Assembly (NCBI GenBank): GCA_032622095.1
Contig: CP136062.1
Span: 129,661,282-129,725,281 of the forward strand
Direction: 5' to 3'
Origin: Siphonodentalium dalli
Taxonomy: Eukaryota > Mollusca > Scaphopoda > Gadilida > Siphonodentaliidae
DNA length: 64,000 bases
The position numbers were made by a program, and so were the translations under genes. The notes beneath the pieces were generated by a model. It made no database searches. It was given only the letters and a program-made list of their open reading frames with translations, and was not told the origin of the DNA. Shown one piece after another: positions 11,467 through 22,294 of the stretch (position 1 is its first letter; each line of letters begins with the position of its first letter).

Positions 11467-11780
11467 CTAAATTTAGGTTTTTGCTTGTTCGATAAAAGTC
11501 AAAATTCTAGTTAGTTTCATTGTGAATATCATATATTTTTGCTAATTTACTTAAGTCTTCGTCTGTTCGACACGCCCAATGTGAGTTTTGTCAAATTTCC
11601 TCAATAAAAAATTATATTTTGTTTGCAGTTGTAACTATTCTGTTTTAGATTACTCCGATCACCAAAACCATTCCATTTCACTTTTGCCCAGGGTAATTTA
11701 CCCATTGTAGCCCAGCGTAATGAATGGATTCGCACCGTGTTCGTTTGTCAGGATTCTCACTCTCCGAATTTGGGGAGGGA
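11467..11780. repeat. direct repeat B (uninterrupted copy)
   Basis: Uninterrupted partner of repeat A. It carries 'ctaatttacttaagtcttcg' where A carries the TTAA element, so it serves as the empty-site reference. Confidence 0.75.
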
Positions 11781-13250
11781 GAATCTAGACACGAGAGAGC
11801 ACATTCTTGCTGTGTTCCTGACATGTTCTAGTGCATACTAATTATGACACTCATGTCACATATTAGTGGTCTACTGTTCGCGAACATAGAAGAACACGGA
11901 TTCGAATACACCAGGCCCCACGATTCGCGTAATCGAGTACAACCGAGTTGTTTACTATAGCTACGACTAACAAGACGTACCCAGAGATTTTATCACCATA
12001 ATAAGGCTATCTCTTTTCGTAGCAGTAATGCTGATAAACTTGCTTTTCATACAGTGTCTGTAATGTTTTGTGGTGGATTGAATTACAATGTAGATAAACG
12101 TACCCTGTTTCGTTGGATATTCGAGTATGAAAACAGTTTGTGAACTCGCGGGCAATCTTTTTCCATGCTCGAATTCATGAATATATCCATCTCAACAGAG
12201 TAAATTTATCTCCTAATTGGGAATGGGAATCAAAGAAAACAGAAATTTAAATCAATATGAGGATCCCAAAAAACAATTGTGCATGTAGCATAGTCGCCAT
12301 GTTCTGACTTCTGGTCCCTTGTCGCTTCCAGTATGATATTACATTCAGCACATTGTAGATGCCACGTATACGTGCACCGTATATATACCACCATGTATAC
12401 ACCTATACGCTCTTCGTAGCTGTGAATTCGTTTCACACAAAGAATAAAGCATAACAACACATCATGTCTCCATATAGATACGCATGCATAGCGCCGGAAA
12501 TTAAAATTGTATAAAAGATTTCGCAGATATGTATGCTGGGAATAATTGGAATAAAACCGCATTTATTCCTGCGGGATTTCATTCGCCCTCAATATATATA
12601 AGTAGAGTATTCCACTAAATACCAACAGATTGATAGAAACACTTCACCATGCTTTTAGCTGATGAATAAAATGTCGAATTGAATTGATGATTTTATTCAG
12701 CAGATTTGTTGCCTCGATGGAACTCAGACTATTAGAGCGGGCTCTTGGTAAGTGCACATAATTGAAACATAATTCGGTTATTGTTATGCAAAGTTTTATT
12801 GATTACTCCTGACCTTTTGTTATTGTTCGGTGATTCTGTTTGATGGGTGCCAAATTATGGCAGAAAGAACGATCTTTCTTCCAGTTAGCTGAGCGCAGTT
12901 TGGAAATTCCTCATGGATACCAATGGATTATCTAATGTTAGGTAAGCCTGTACGTGATAGTTGTCAACTGCCGCTGATAAAATGCACGTTTACACTTCAG
13001 CGTATTATTCGCTTTTTTCAACATCTTCCGGCGATCAAAATATGACAAACTCTTACCGGATTACCGGCCTGTATTATACCTCAGGAATTGCAATGATATA
13101 AAGTATCGTCACAAAGAGATAAACGGGTCCCGTTCAGACTGAAGCATAAAACAAAGAAAAAAAACGGTCCCTATTTACGTTTACTTCACCTCTACCGCGT
13201 TGTCTCAGGAAACTGTGACGATGATTATCTGAGCATAAATTAACGATGTG
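11781..13250. other. no gene seen
   Basis: AT-rich. The 110-codon minus frame at 12230-12562 shows no motif, no splice context and no repeats, and is not called. Confidence 0.5.
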
Positions 13251-13251
13251 C

Positions 13252-13370
13252 GCCCTGGGGTCAATACTATGAACAATTTATATACCTGTAAATACAAATA
13301 GTATTTATTAATTTGTAATTACAAATTTGTGTTAACTATCACAGTGGTTTCATAGTACAGGGAAAATTTA
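13252..13370. repeat. short inverted-ended repeat (CAATACTATGAA / TTTCATAGTAC)
   Basis: 'ggtcaatactatgaac' at the left and 'ggtttcatagtacaggg' at the right. A related piece occupies 19033-19205 ('tttcatagtact...ttcatagtattgaccccc', with 'tttgtaaatacaaa' inside). Probably a MITE family. Confidence 0.4.
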
Positions 13371-14138
13371 GCCGTATTATTGTAATACCTTAGACTTGGC
13401 GAGGGGTGAAACCCCTAAAACGTAGAAAAAACTAACTCACCACTCTGCTCCCATTCACCCGTTATCAGTGTTATCTGAACACCAGTTCAAATTACACGGA
13501 CATGTATATAGAGCTAAAATAACTGACAACAATTTCTATGGGAAAGTTACAATGCTTGCTATTATTTTGTGATTAGTGATATCGCCGGTACTATGAAACG
13601 ATGAGCTAACAAAATCTCGCAAATTTCACAAAGATCTGCTGTTGATTATTGTAGATTGCTTACGGGCAAAACGTTACCTGTAAGTGATTCACAATATATT
13701 GAATCACGGCAAGCCAAAGTTACAAAAGAATTAACCAATCATAAGTTGAGAGGTGATAGCTTATCAGAGCTATCCAATCGGTACACGGATTGCTAAGTTG
13801 ATGACCACTTGTCTCCGCAAAGTTAACTAATAAACTGTTCGTTTGTAGAGTGTGTATGTAAGTACAAGTCAGTGTAATATCGAGTACTACAACCAATTTG
13901 GTATCATTGTTTTCACAAATTACAATCATTCAGTTTGTGAAAACAAAATATTATTTTGATGGTATAACATTATTTACGCCACAGGTGTAAGATGTTTTGG
14001 TAATTTTATTTACGTGTGGACCAATGGGCGAATGCATTATGGGTGATTATGTATTCTTGTACTTGAGTAAACCGTACCGATATAGTCACGATAGTCCGAC
14101 ACAGATTAGCACATGTGTTTACGCCACCGGTGTAATTG

Positions 14139-14386
14139 GGGGACATGTCTCTATTTCGAAGGTTCGCTATCCAGAAAGTCCACTATTCCGAAGGTTCTCT
14201 ATTCTGAATATTTGCTATTTCGAAGGTTCACTATTCCGAAGGTTCGCTATTCCGAAGGTTCTCTATTCCGAAGGTTTTTGTTATTTTAAGGTTAATTCTA
14301 TATTCTAAAGTATTGAGAGGGTTCATTGTCACGAAGATTCTTTTTATGAAGGAAATAACTTAAAACATTAAATGTGATTTTGTTTT
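14139..14386. repeat. 16-bp minisatellite plus flank, copy 1
   Basis: Runs of 'ttccgaaggttcgcta' with variants (ttctcta, ttcacta), followed by 'ttttgttattttaaggttaa' and 'gaggaaataacttaaaac'-like sequence. The whole block recurs at 14613-14861. The reading frames at 13997 and 14532 translate the minisatellite and are not genes. Confidence 0.8.
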
Positions 14387-14612
14387 GTTCTCGCGGGTTT
14401 TCTTGAGATTTAATGTCATACCTTTGAATTCTTGGCATATAATATGAATGTTGCGGTATATATGGACCCTCCTGCATTGGGACATGACACAGGTACAGTT
14501 GACTTAAGTTCTGTTCTGTGCGGGCTCCAATTTGGGGTTCAATATTTTAAGGGCCAAATTTAGAAATTTATGGGCCCATACCTTTGAACTCTGGGCATAT
14601 AATATGAATATT

Positions 14613-14861
14613 GGGGGGGGGGGCATGTCTCTATTCCGAAGGTTCGCTATCCCGAATGTCCACTATTCCGAAGGTTCTCTGAATGTTCGCTACTCCGAAG
14701 GTTCACTATTCCGAAGGTTCGCTATTCCGAAGGTTCTCTATGCCGAAGGTTTTTGTTATTTTAAGGTTAATTCTATATTCTAAAGTATTGAGAGGGTTCA
14801 TTATCACGAAGATTCTTTTTATGAAGGAAATAACTTAAAACATTAAATGTGATTTTGTTTT
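14613..14861. repeat. 16-bp minisatellite plus flank, copy 2
   Basis: Second copy of the 14139 block, following a G run. The ~40-bp flank 'cctttgaa.tct.ggcatata' is also duplicated (14421 and 14580), so the whole segment is tandemly duplicated. Confidence 0.8.
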
Positions 14862-15330
14862 ACGTATGACCTTATTTCTCGTTACACATTCACGCCACGC
14901 AGCCCACACAATTGCTATGTTTCCATGAGATTTAATGTCATTACGTGTGACGTAATATCTCAATAATCTCAGAGGTAAGAATACGCAAGCTAAAGGCGGA
15001 TTATAACAGTGGGGCTATAACGCTTAATGAATACTGGAGGCTATAACAAACTGCGCAGCAGAATATCGCTGAATAGACGAGTATGATCCTAACTGCAATT
15101 GTGACTTTGTTTAAAGGCCCACTTAATTTTCGAGTCATCGATTTTTTTTATAGTATATACGGTTTTAATAACAATTTATGCCATAAAATTTGAATAAAAT
15201 ACTATAATTCATCACCATTTGAAACGCAGAATACTTCTATCTCCTAGTTTGAAACACCCTGAAACACCTTTAAAAACCGCGTCAAGTCGTGCGTCGTATA
15301 ACTAGCAATTAGCAACTAGCATGTCCCCTT

Positions 15331-15975
15331 CGGCTTTCCATAGAATTCGACGTAATTTGATACTTAGTGGTTCTTGTGTCCGGGAAGTGTTTTTGAACGG
15401 ATCAAATCGTGATCCTGACCTTGACCTTCAAAATGGTCAATCCAAGGTCAAATTGGGTAAAACGGACGAATTTCGACGAAATTTGATACCTAGGGATACC
15501 TTTGTCCGGGGAGTGTTTTGGACGGGTCAAATCGTGACCCCGACATGACATTGACCTTTAAAACAGTCACTGCAAGGTCAATTTGGGTAAACGGACGGAT
15601 TTCGACGAAATTTGATACCTAGGGTTACTTTTGTCCGGGGAGTGTTTTGAACGGGTCAAATCGTGACCCCGGCGTGACCTTGACCTTCAATATGGTCAAT
15701 CAAACGTCAAATCGGGTAAAACGGATGGATTTTGACGAAATTTGCTACCTATGGATACTTTTATCGGGGGAGTGTTTTGGACGGGTCAAATCATGACTCC
15801 GACCTGACCTTGACCTTCAAAATTGTCAATTAAAGGTCAAGTCGAGTAAAACGGACGAAATTTGATACCTAGGGGTACTTTTCTCCGGGGGGGGGGGGGT
15901 GTGTTTTTGACGGGTCAAATTATGACCCTGACCTGACCTTGACTTTCAAAATAGTCAATTCAAGGTCAAATCGCG
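15331..15975 (+). repeat. ~128-bp tandem repeat, five copies
   Basis: 'acgggtcaaatcgtgacccc' recurs at about 15395, 15521, 15650, 15780 and 15909, giving spacings of 126-130 bp. Each copy also has 'tgaccttgaccttcaaaat', 'acgaaatttgatacctaggg' and 'tttgtccggggagtgtttt'. It runs up to the Helitron end at 16032. The frame at 15321-15548 is a shadow. Confidence 0.85.
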
Positions 15976-16032
15976 CCTTTCGCCGGAAATCAGATGGGAA
16001 ACAGCCCGGGCGAAGTAGGGCCCAACAGCTAG
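15331..16032 (+). mobile_element. 3' part of a Helitron-like element carrying the 128-bp array
   Basis: The sequence ends '...gggcgaagtagggcccaaca' then CTAG (16029-16032) and T. The hairpin is weaker than in the other copies (GGGC 16008-16011 with GCCC 16020-16023). The internal array is related to the 'gaccttgaa..aaggtcaaggtcagggtcac' block of the 1614-2739 element. The left end is not located. Confidence 0.55.
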
Positions 16033-16154
16033 TGTAATAAAGAAGACAGTTTGAAGAATGTAATGTATAACACGAGAAACGGGAAAACTTAATATATGGA
16101 AGTATGCAAATTTCCCACATGAAATTTGAAAGCTAGTTTATATTATAATTATAT

Positions 16155-16206
16155 TATAATTTATATTTATGGTTAATAATATGATCTTGGTGGCGTTACC
16201 ATTTCT
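16155..16206 (+). repeat. ~50-bp duplicate of the start region of the 38483 reading frame
   Basis: 'aataatatgatct.g.tggcg' followed by 'ttaccatttctgactatggt' and 'tttcttgt' matches 38468-38516. The first codon is GTG-like rather than ATG, and the frame soon ends. It is a fragment, not a gene. Confidence 0.6.
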
Positions 16207-16259
16207 GACTATGGTTTTCTTGTATATATTGTGCCCATCATATGATTTCAAACTGATCC

Positions 16260-17440
16260 GCTACTCATAACACATCGAGACAGGAACGTGGCCCCATTTT
16301 ATCAGGGGGTGTCCATCACAGTATCGAAGCAGGGACGTGCTAAGGCTCTCGGTTATAGGGGGGGTGGTAATTTTATAATTTCAAGCTGCTCCGATATCTT
16401 ATAATATATCGAGATAGGAATGTGGCTATATGGGCTCCGTTTGGTGATGGGGTGTCCATCCTATAATTTCAATATGCACCCTTTGAATAAAAAAATGCCT
16501 ATAAATTCTACTGCTAAATCTATATCGTCATCGGAAGAATACGCCATTGTAAATGGACAGTTCAAAACAGCTAAATACAGAATATATATACCGGCGTAGA
16601 AATAAATCGGACAAACTTCACTCACCGTTAACATTCTTGGAGATATCGTTGATTATGGTAAGTACATGTTACATGCTAATGTTGGCTATAATCCGCAAGT
16701 ATCACTCACTATTTATATCAATCACCAACGTTTGTCAGAGACGTTGTGACTCATAGGATTTGGCGGCGACTCGCCCTTCCTATTCTGAACAGCTGTAATG
16801 TGCCAGGCATCGTGTTCCCAAGACCACTATCGCCATGTCCCTGTTTATGAGATTTCCATTGATAAAGCAATTTCATAAGGGGGTCGCTAAATCCCTGCGA
16901 ATCAGATGGTTATATGGTCCGATTTAAGGGTGTGAAAATCAACCATTTATGTTTGACACCCTATATTGACCTTCTAGACAAGTTCCTTAACGTTGTAACT
17001 TTCAATAAATGGGGTAATTTTAGTAGTTACAAGGAACACATACTGCTACCTCACATCCAAGCTGACACCCCCTGAGGTTTGACACTTTCTAAATATAGGC
17101 CATTTCAATCCAAACTTTTTACCAAAGGAGCTAAATATGCAAATGTTGGTCCAAAACAAACACACCCTCTAATAAATTGTTGGAAAAACAAAATAAGAGA
17201 ACAAGTTCAACCTATTGTTGTAAAATTTCCAATTCATGTTGTTTCAGGTATTAAATTTCCAACTGTTGAACGTGTTGATAAAATGTTTGGAGCGAGAAAC
17301 ATAACCCAACCCCCTTGTCGCGACGTCCCTGTGGGTTGTACATGAGATTTCCAGCTGACAAAACATTTTCACAAGGGGGTGAATCGACCCCTTGTCGCCA
17401 CGTCCCTGCGTATCATAGATGGGTATTATATTATCCGGGT
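16260..17440 (+). repeat. G-run / TTTCCAACTGTTG repeat family, copy 1
   Basis: Contains 'ggaacgtggccccatt', 'gggggtgtccatcac', 'aaatttccaactgttgaa' and 'ccccttgtcgc.acgtccctg', shared with copies at 17940-18715, 19785-20690 (inverted) and 31680-32050. It includes the TTA site (16987-16989) that is empty here and filled at 17501. The frame 17079-17345 is a shadow. Confidence 0.65.
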
Positions 17441-17503
17441 TAAGGGTGCGAAAACTGATTATGTTGGACACACAATACGAAGACCTTCTAATCACATTCC
17501 TTA

Positions 17504-19002
17504 GGGCGCGTACACATGAAGCTGCAAGAAAATATCTGCAAGAAAATATCAGGTACAATTGTACTCTGATATTTTCTTGCTGCAAAGATTACGCCCTTGA
17601 GAAAGCGTCGGATTATATGGCGTCGATTGAGCTCAATGTGACTAGCGTTAGTCGTGTTTGTTGAAGTGAATTACTGCGGACAAACAACCTATAGTCCATA
17701 TCGAATATTCATAGAGTTATAAAGTGTTATGGAAAATTGTAAATGCCACCTATTTTAACGAGAAAGGAACGCACACTCGTCGTCGGAGTAGGGATGTGTG
17801 TTCTTCATGAACACACGAAAGGACATCTAAACAGACGTTGGTTGGTTCGGCCCTGGGCCACATCCCACATGCGAGAAGAGCGAGGAGCCGCCAACAATTT
17901 CTTATTCGAAACGTACATACAGTCCAAATTAAAGTAAAACAACTAAATCATGGCATGTGAGGTACCAAATATAAAGCATCCCCATACACATAGGAACGTG
18001 GCTAGAGGGAGGGTTTCCGTTAGGGGGGTGTCCACCTTGGGAAATTCCAACTGCACCCCCCCCCCCTTGAATCAGAATCAGACCAAACACAAGTTTTCCA
18101 TAATTCCATTTGCACCCCCTTGCACCTCAGAGCTCTTAGACCTAATATTAGACCATGGTTCGGCCCGGTGTGCGAACATTTTGTAATCTTAACAAGAAAA
18201 TAGCAAAATCCTACCATCTAGACTATCCTCAAGCATTCCTAGAGTTGGAAATTTCAAACCTGACACCCCACTTAGGTTGGAAAATGTACAACTGATGACA
18301 ATTCCAATAATAATGTTGACCAAATGTATGACAATATTGTTTTCTTAAATTAACTAGTAGTTTTTTACTTTTGACTGGCCACGGGGGAGGGACCAGGACA
18401 CAAGCTTTCCAAGTGTTGGAAATTTCCAACCTGTCAACCCCCCTGAGGTTGGAAAGTTTCCAACTGATAACCATTTCAGACCATATTTTTTTTACCAAAA
18501 ATAGGGAAATATGCAAATATTGGTCCAAAAACAATTAATTCCCCCCAAGAAATTTTTGGGAAATCAAACTACAAGAACATTTTCAAACTATTGTTGGTGT
18601 GAAATTTCCAACTTATGTTTTGGCAGGTATGAAATTTCCATCTGTTGAAAAATTTGACCAAAGTTGGGGGGTGAGACACCCCCAACGACACCACCCTGTC
18701 GCCACGTCTGTGCACACACGTATATACATGTATATATATAATAGATCAGCGGTTCTGACAACCAATATAACATGGAAATACGTAGTATGTTGAAACAGAA
18801 GATACTATTGATGGATCATAACTCGAGCGTTAGTTAACGGATACCGATGGCCACCTATCAAGGTGAACACGTATCACCAATTGGCGATAAAATATCAGCG
18901 CGCTGCCTTCGTCTGATATTTTCCGGTATTATTTATTTCATTGGTCAAGTAAGTCACATGGGGCATACCTGATATTTTCTTGCTGGCCATGTGTACGCGC
19001 CC
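17504..19002. mobile_element. Harbinger-like non-autonomous element, TTA target duplication
   Basis: Terminal inverted repeats: GGGCGCGTACACATG at the left and CATGTGTACGCGCCC at the right, continuing with GCAAGAAAATATC / GATATTTTCTTGC. Flanked by TTA (17501-17503 and 19003-19005). An uninterrupted version of the host repeat reads 'gaccttctagacaagttcc TTA acgttgtaact' at 16968-16999, proving the insertion. It encodes no transposase. It contains another copy of the G-run repeat family (17940-18715) and a small hairpin at 17519-17586. Confidence 0.85.
17940..18715 (+). repeat. G-run / TTGGAAATTTCCAAC repeat, copy 2 (arm of inverted pair)
   Basis: Blocks 'ggaacgtggctagaggg', 'gaatcagaatcagaccaaac', 'gttggaaatttccaacctg' and 'ttgaccaaagttggggggtg' occur inverted at 19785-20690. 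The reading frames on both strands here (17950, 18020, 18229, 18588, 18599) are translations of the repeat. Confidence 0.75.
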
Positions 19003-19229
19003 TTAACGTTATAACTTTTAATTAACTTTCATAGTACTCGAACATTCTTTGTGATTGGGAGATATTTGTAAATACAAAGAACACGTACTATTTGTGATTT
19101 ATGTTTGTAATCGTAGGTTCATAGTATTAGCGGAATGATAAATTGTTATTTCTTACAAACAATTGTAGATTCTTACAAAGAAAACGCTTCATAGTATTGA
19201 CCCCCGATAAAAGAAGCCACATTAGATAT

Positions 19230-19560
19230 GTAGATTAGATTAGATACATGTAGACATTATTGTACAAAATTTCGGTTTTTTATTGATGAATATTGAGTTT
19301 GAATTCGAGGAGTCTATTTTTCTCAGAAGTAAAGCATGGGCATCGAGTCGGTGCTCTCCGTGATTTTTGGTTCATCGTCTGTTTTATAAGTTCCCAATAT
19401 TTCATCCTAGAATTGTGTACCAGTTTTGTAAAATATAGCCTTTACTCGATCGATTTACGTTGCTATTTTATGAATCGGTTCAGGCGTTTGTGAATTATGA
19501 CCGACAAGTAATGAGTTATTCAAAATAGTGAACTCCCTTGTGGTAATGCATTATATCAAT
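19230..19560 (+). repeat. inverted repeat partner of 21310-21600
   Basis: 'ggagtctatttttctcagaa' to 'gtgctctccgtgatttttgg' is matched by the rc of 'catggagagcaccgaatcga' and 'agaaaaatagacccctcgat' at 21465-21530. No gene is visible in either arm. Confidence 0.65.
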
Positions 19561-19784
19561 ACATCCGATTGCAAGCGACCCGTATGATTCAGTTACAACA
19601 TCAACTGTGTCTCACCAAAGTCTCCAATTATTACCCATAATGTATCACATCGATACCAGACGCGGCATCATAGTCGCCAACAATTGTCACTTTTTAATCT
19701 TTGTCAATGCGGTTTGAACGGCAAGCGAATGTCGTTGCTAAATTCAGTAATTCCGAGTCCTTCTTCGATCTGGAAGTGTTTAAC

Positions 19785-20690
19785 ACGTGCAGAGACGTGG
19801 CGACAGGGGGTTTGGGGGGTGTCTCACCCCCAACTTTGGTCAAATTTTTCAACAGTTGGAAATTTCATACCTGCCAAAACAGTAGTTTCACACCAACAAT
19901 TTAAGTTAATTTAAGAAAACAATATTGTCATACATTTGGTCAACATTATCATTGGAATTGTCATCAGTTGGAAATTTTCCAACTTGAGTGGGGGTGTCAG
20001 GTTTGAAATTTCCAACTCTAGAAAGGCTTGTGGCTAGTCTAGATGCTAGGATTTTGCGATTTTCTTGTTCAGGTTTCAAACTTTTCCCACACCCGGCCGA
20101 ACCACGGTCGGCCAGGTGTGTCATTGTGCCTCCCCGTGGCCAATACAAAACTGCTAATTAGTTTAACAAAACAATATTTTACTACATTTGGTCAAACGTG
20201 TGGACTGAAATGGTCATCAGTTGGAGAATTTTCCAACCTGAGGGGGGGGGGTATGAGGTTTGAAATTTCCAACGTGCACTATATATAGGAAAGCTTCAGT
20301 TGAGACCAGTCCAGATGCTAGGATTTGCGATTTTCTTGTATAGTTTTCAAAATTTTCTCACACCGGGCCGAACAATCAGTCATCCCGGTGTGTCCTGGTC
20401 TCTTGTCCCTAGCCTGTGCATTTGTCTGGAGTTAGACCACTAGATGTTAGGATTTATGCATTTTTAAAGGTTTAAATATCTGAATGTTCTCATATCCGGA
20501 ATATAGAACCATGGTTCATGAATATATAGGATATTAGACCTGGGCACTGAGGTGCAAATGGAATTATGCAAAAACTTGTGTTTGGTCTGATTCTGATTCA
20601 AGAGGGTGGGTGCAGTTGGAATTTCGCAAGGTGGACATTCCCCCAGCGGAGACACTCTAGCCACATTCCTGAACACGTGTCGCCTTAAAC
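19785..20690 (-). repeat. G-run / TTGGAAATTTCCAAC repeat, copy 3 (inverted)
   Basis: Inverted counterpart of 17940-18715: 'gtgtctcacccccaacttt' at 19830 answers 'ggggggtgagacaccccc' at 18665, and 'ttggtctgattctgattcaa' at 20582 answers the block at 18070. It contains two internal sub-copies (19980-20060 and 20200-20420). Confidence 0.75.
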
Positions 20691-22160
20691 GTAAACAATC
20701 ATCTGGTTTACACGTGTACCCTGGTACTCGGAATGAGCATATGAACTTGTCTGTCTTGACATAAAAATTAAAACAGGATTACACACTGTTACACACCATA
20801 CGCGTATCAGCACACGAAATAACACACCCACTGCCGATAAATGTTGCCGTCTTATATCCGTTGTTCCCGATCTGAATTAATGGCGATCACCAACACAACG
20901 ACTGGCTTTCATCTCGGGTATACCGGGTATTTCCGTATATGTGCACACACTTAATATTGCTTCAGCCATAGCGTTAACCATAGAATTAACCTGTGCCCAC
21001 AGCGTTAACATTGCACGTTTCCAGAGGTTTATGAACAAATTGACTCCGGAGATTGTCTGACATGAACGATCCGTAGACTAGTTGAATATTCCGAATCAAG
21101 TAAGTAGAGAAGTACATGCACCAAGCACTGAACTGAACGATTCTAAACCGCTGCTGAAAACACACAATTATAAACTCCAGCCCATATAGGGTGTGTGTCG
21201 TTAAAAACGAGTGAAATATATTTTAAAAATCCGAATTAAAAACGAGCATACCACTTTAACAAACCCATCGCTTTTGATATAATACGTTACAAGGGAATTC
21301 ACTATTTCGAATACACATCATTAATTTTAACGACCATAATTAAAAAAACGGCTGAATATTACTCCGAAAATTGCAACTCAAATCGATCGAGTAAAAAAGC
21401 TATAATTTACAAACCTGATACACAATTCTAGGATAAACTTATAAATCAGACGAGAACAAAAACTCATGGAGAGCACCGAATCGATGCCACGCTTTACTAC
21501 TGGAGAAAAATAGACCCCTCGATTTCTAAATCAATATTTATCGATAAAAAAAAACCGACACTTTGTAAAAAAAATTCTGCATGTATCGACATATCTGATG
21601 TCATTCTGCACATATCAATCGAATATTTGAACCCAAGTATCCTCTCATTTAAAATATTTAAGCAATCATTTCAAATTAGTTTGCATTGAAAATGAAGTCA
21701 ATTACCTGCTTGGCAACCACGTAACGAATATTCTGATCGTTGATTGGTTAAACCGACATCAAGCGTATTTTGTCTACTTCGAAATCGCTTCGTAATTATC
21801 TTTAGGTCTTAATAAAACTACATGTAATATGCCTAAATCGCACATGAATTCTTCGGAAGTTGTAGCCAATTATATTTTCATTTTGTTGGTCCATTACCGA
21901 TTATGCGCTTTGGCAATCTCCACGCAGTTGCTAACCGATACACGTAATCAGATTTTTAGCTGATTGTATAGTATAGAACAAATAATATGACGCCTTTCAC
22001 CTCTAAGTAACGTGTAGGCATTAATAATAGAATATTCCAATCTATTCATTTATAACTGCATGGGAGGAGCCGTGTCGGATTCAAACCCAAACAAGAAATT
22101 ATGCCCACATGTGTAACATCCCGGGTCGATCTGGTGATAAAGTCGATCAATAAATTAAAT
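20691..22160. other. no gene seen
   Basis: No substantial open frame. It includes the second arm (about 21310-21600) of the inverted repeat with 19230-19560. Confidence 0.5.
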
Positions 22161-22162
22161 AC

Positions 22163-22294
22163 CACATATATTGGACATAAAGTAAAAACACAAACGTTTT
22201 ATTTGAAATTTTATCGTATGTTATATAAATAACGTTATTACAGATTGTAAAATCTCAAATAAAACTTTTCTTCACTTTATGTCGAATACATGTG
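22163..22294. repeat. 132-bp foldback MITE
   Basis: 'cacatatattggacataaag' pairs with 'ctttatgtcgaatacatgtg', and 'gttttatttgaaattttatc' with 'aaaatctcaaataaaac'. Confidence 0.7.

Noticed and set aside
12230-12562. 110-codon minus-strand reading frame
   Set aside because: No motif, composition or splice context; length is within chance for this many frames.
17079-17345. 88-codon plus frame
   Set aside because: It translates the TTTCCAACTG repeat family, which recurs in other frames at other copies.
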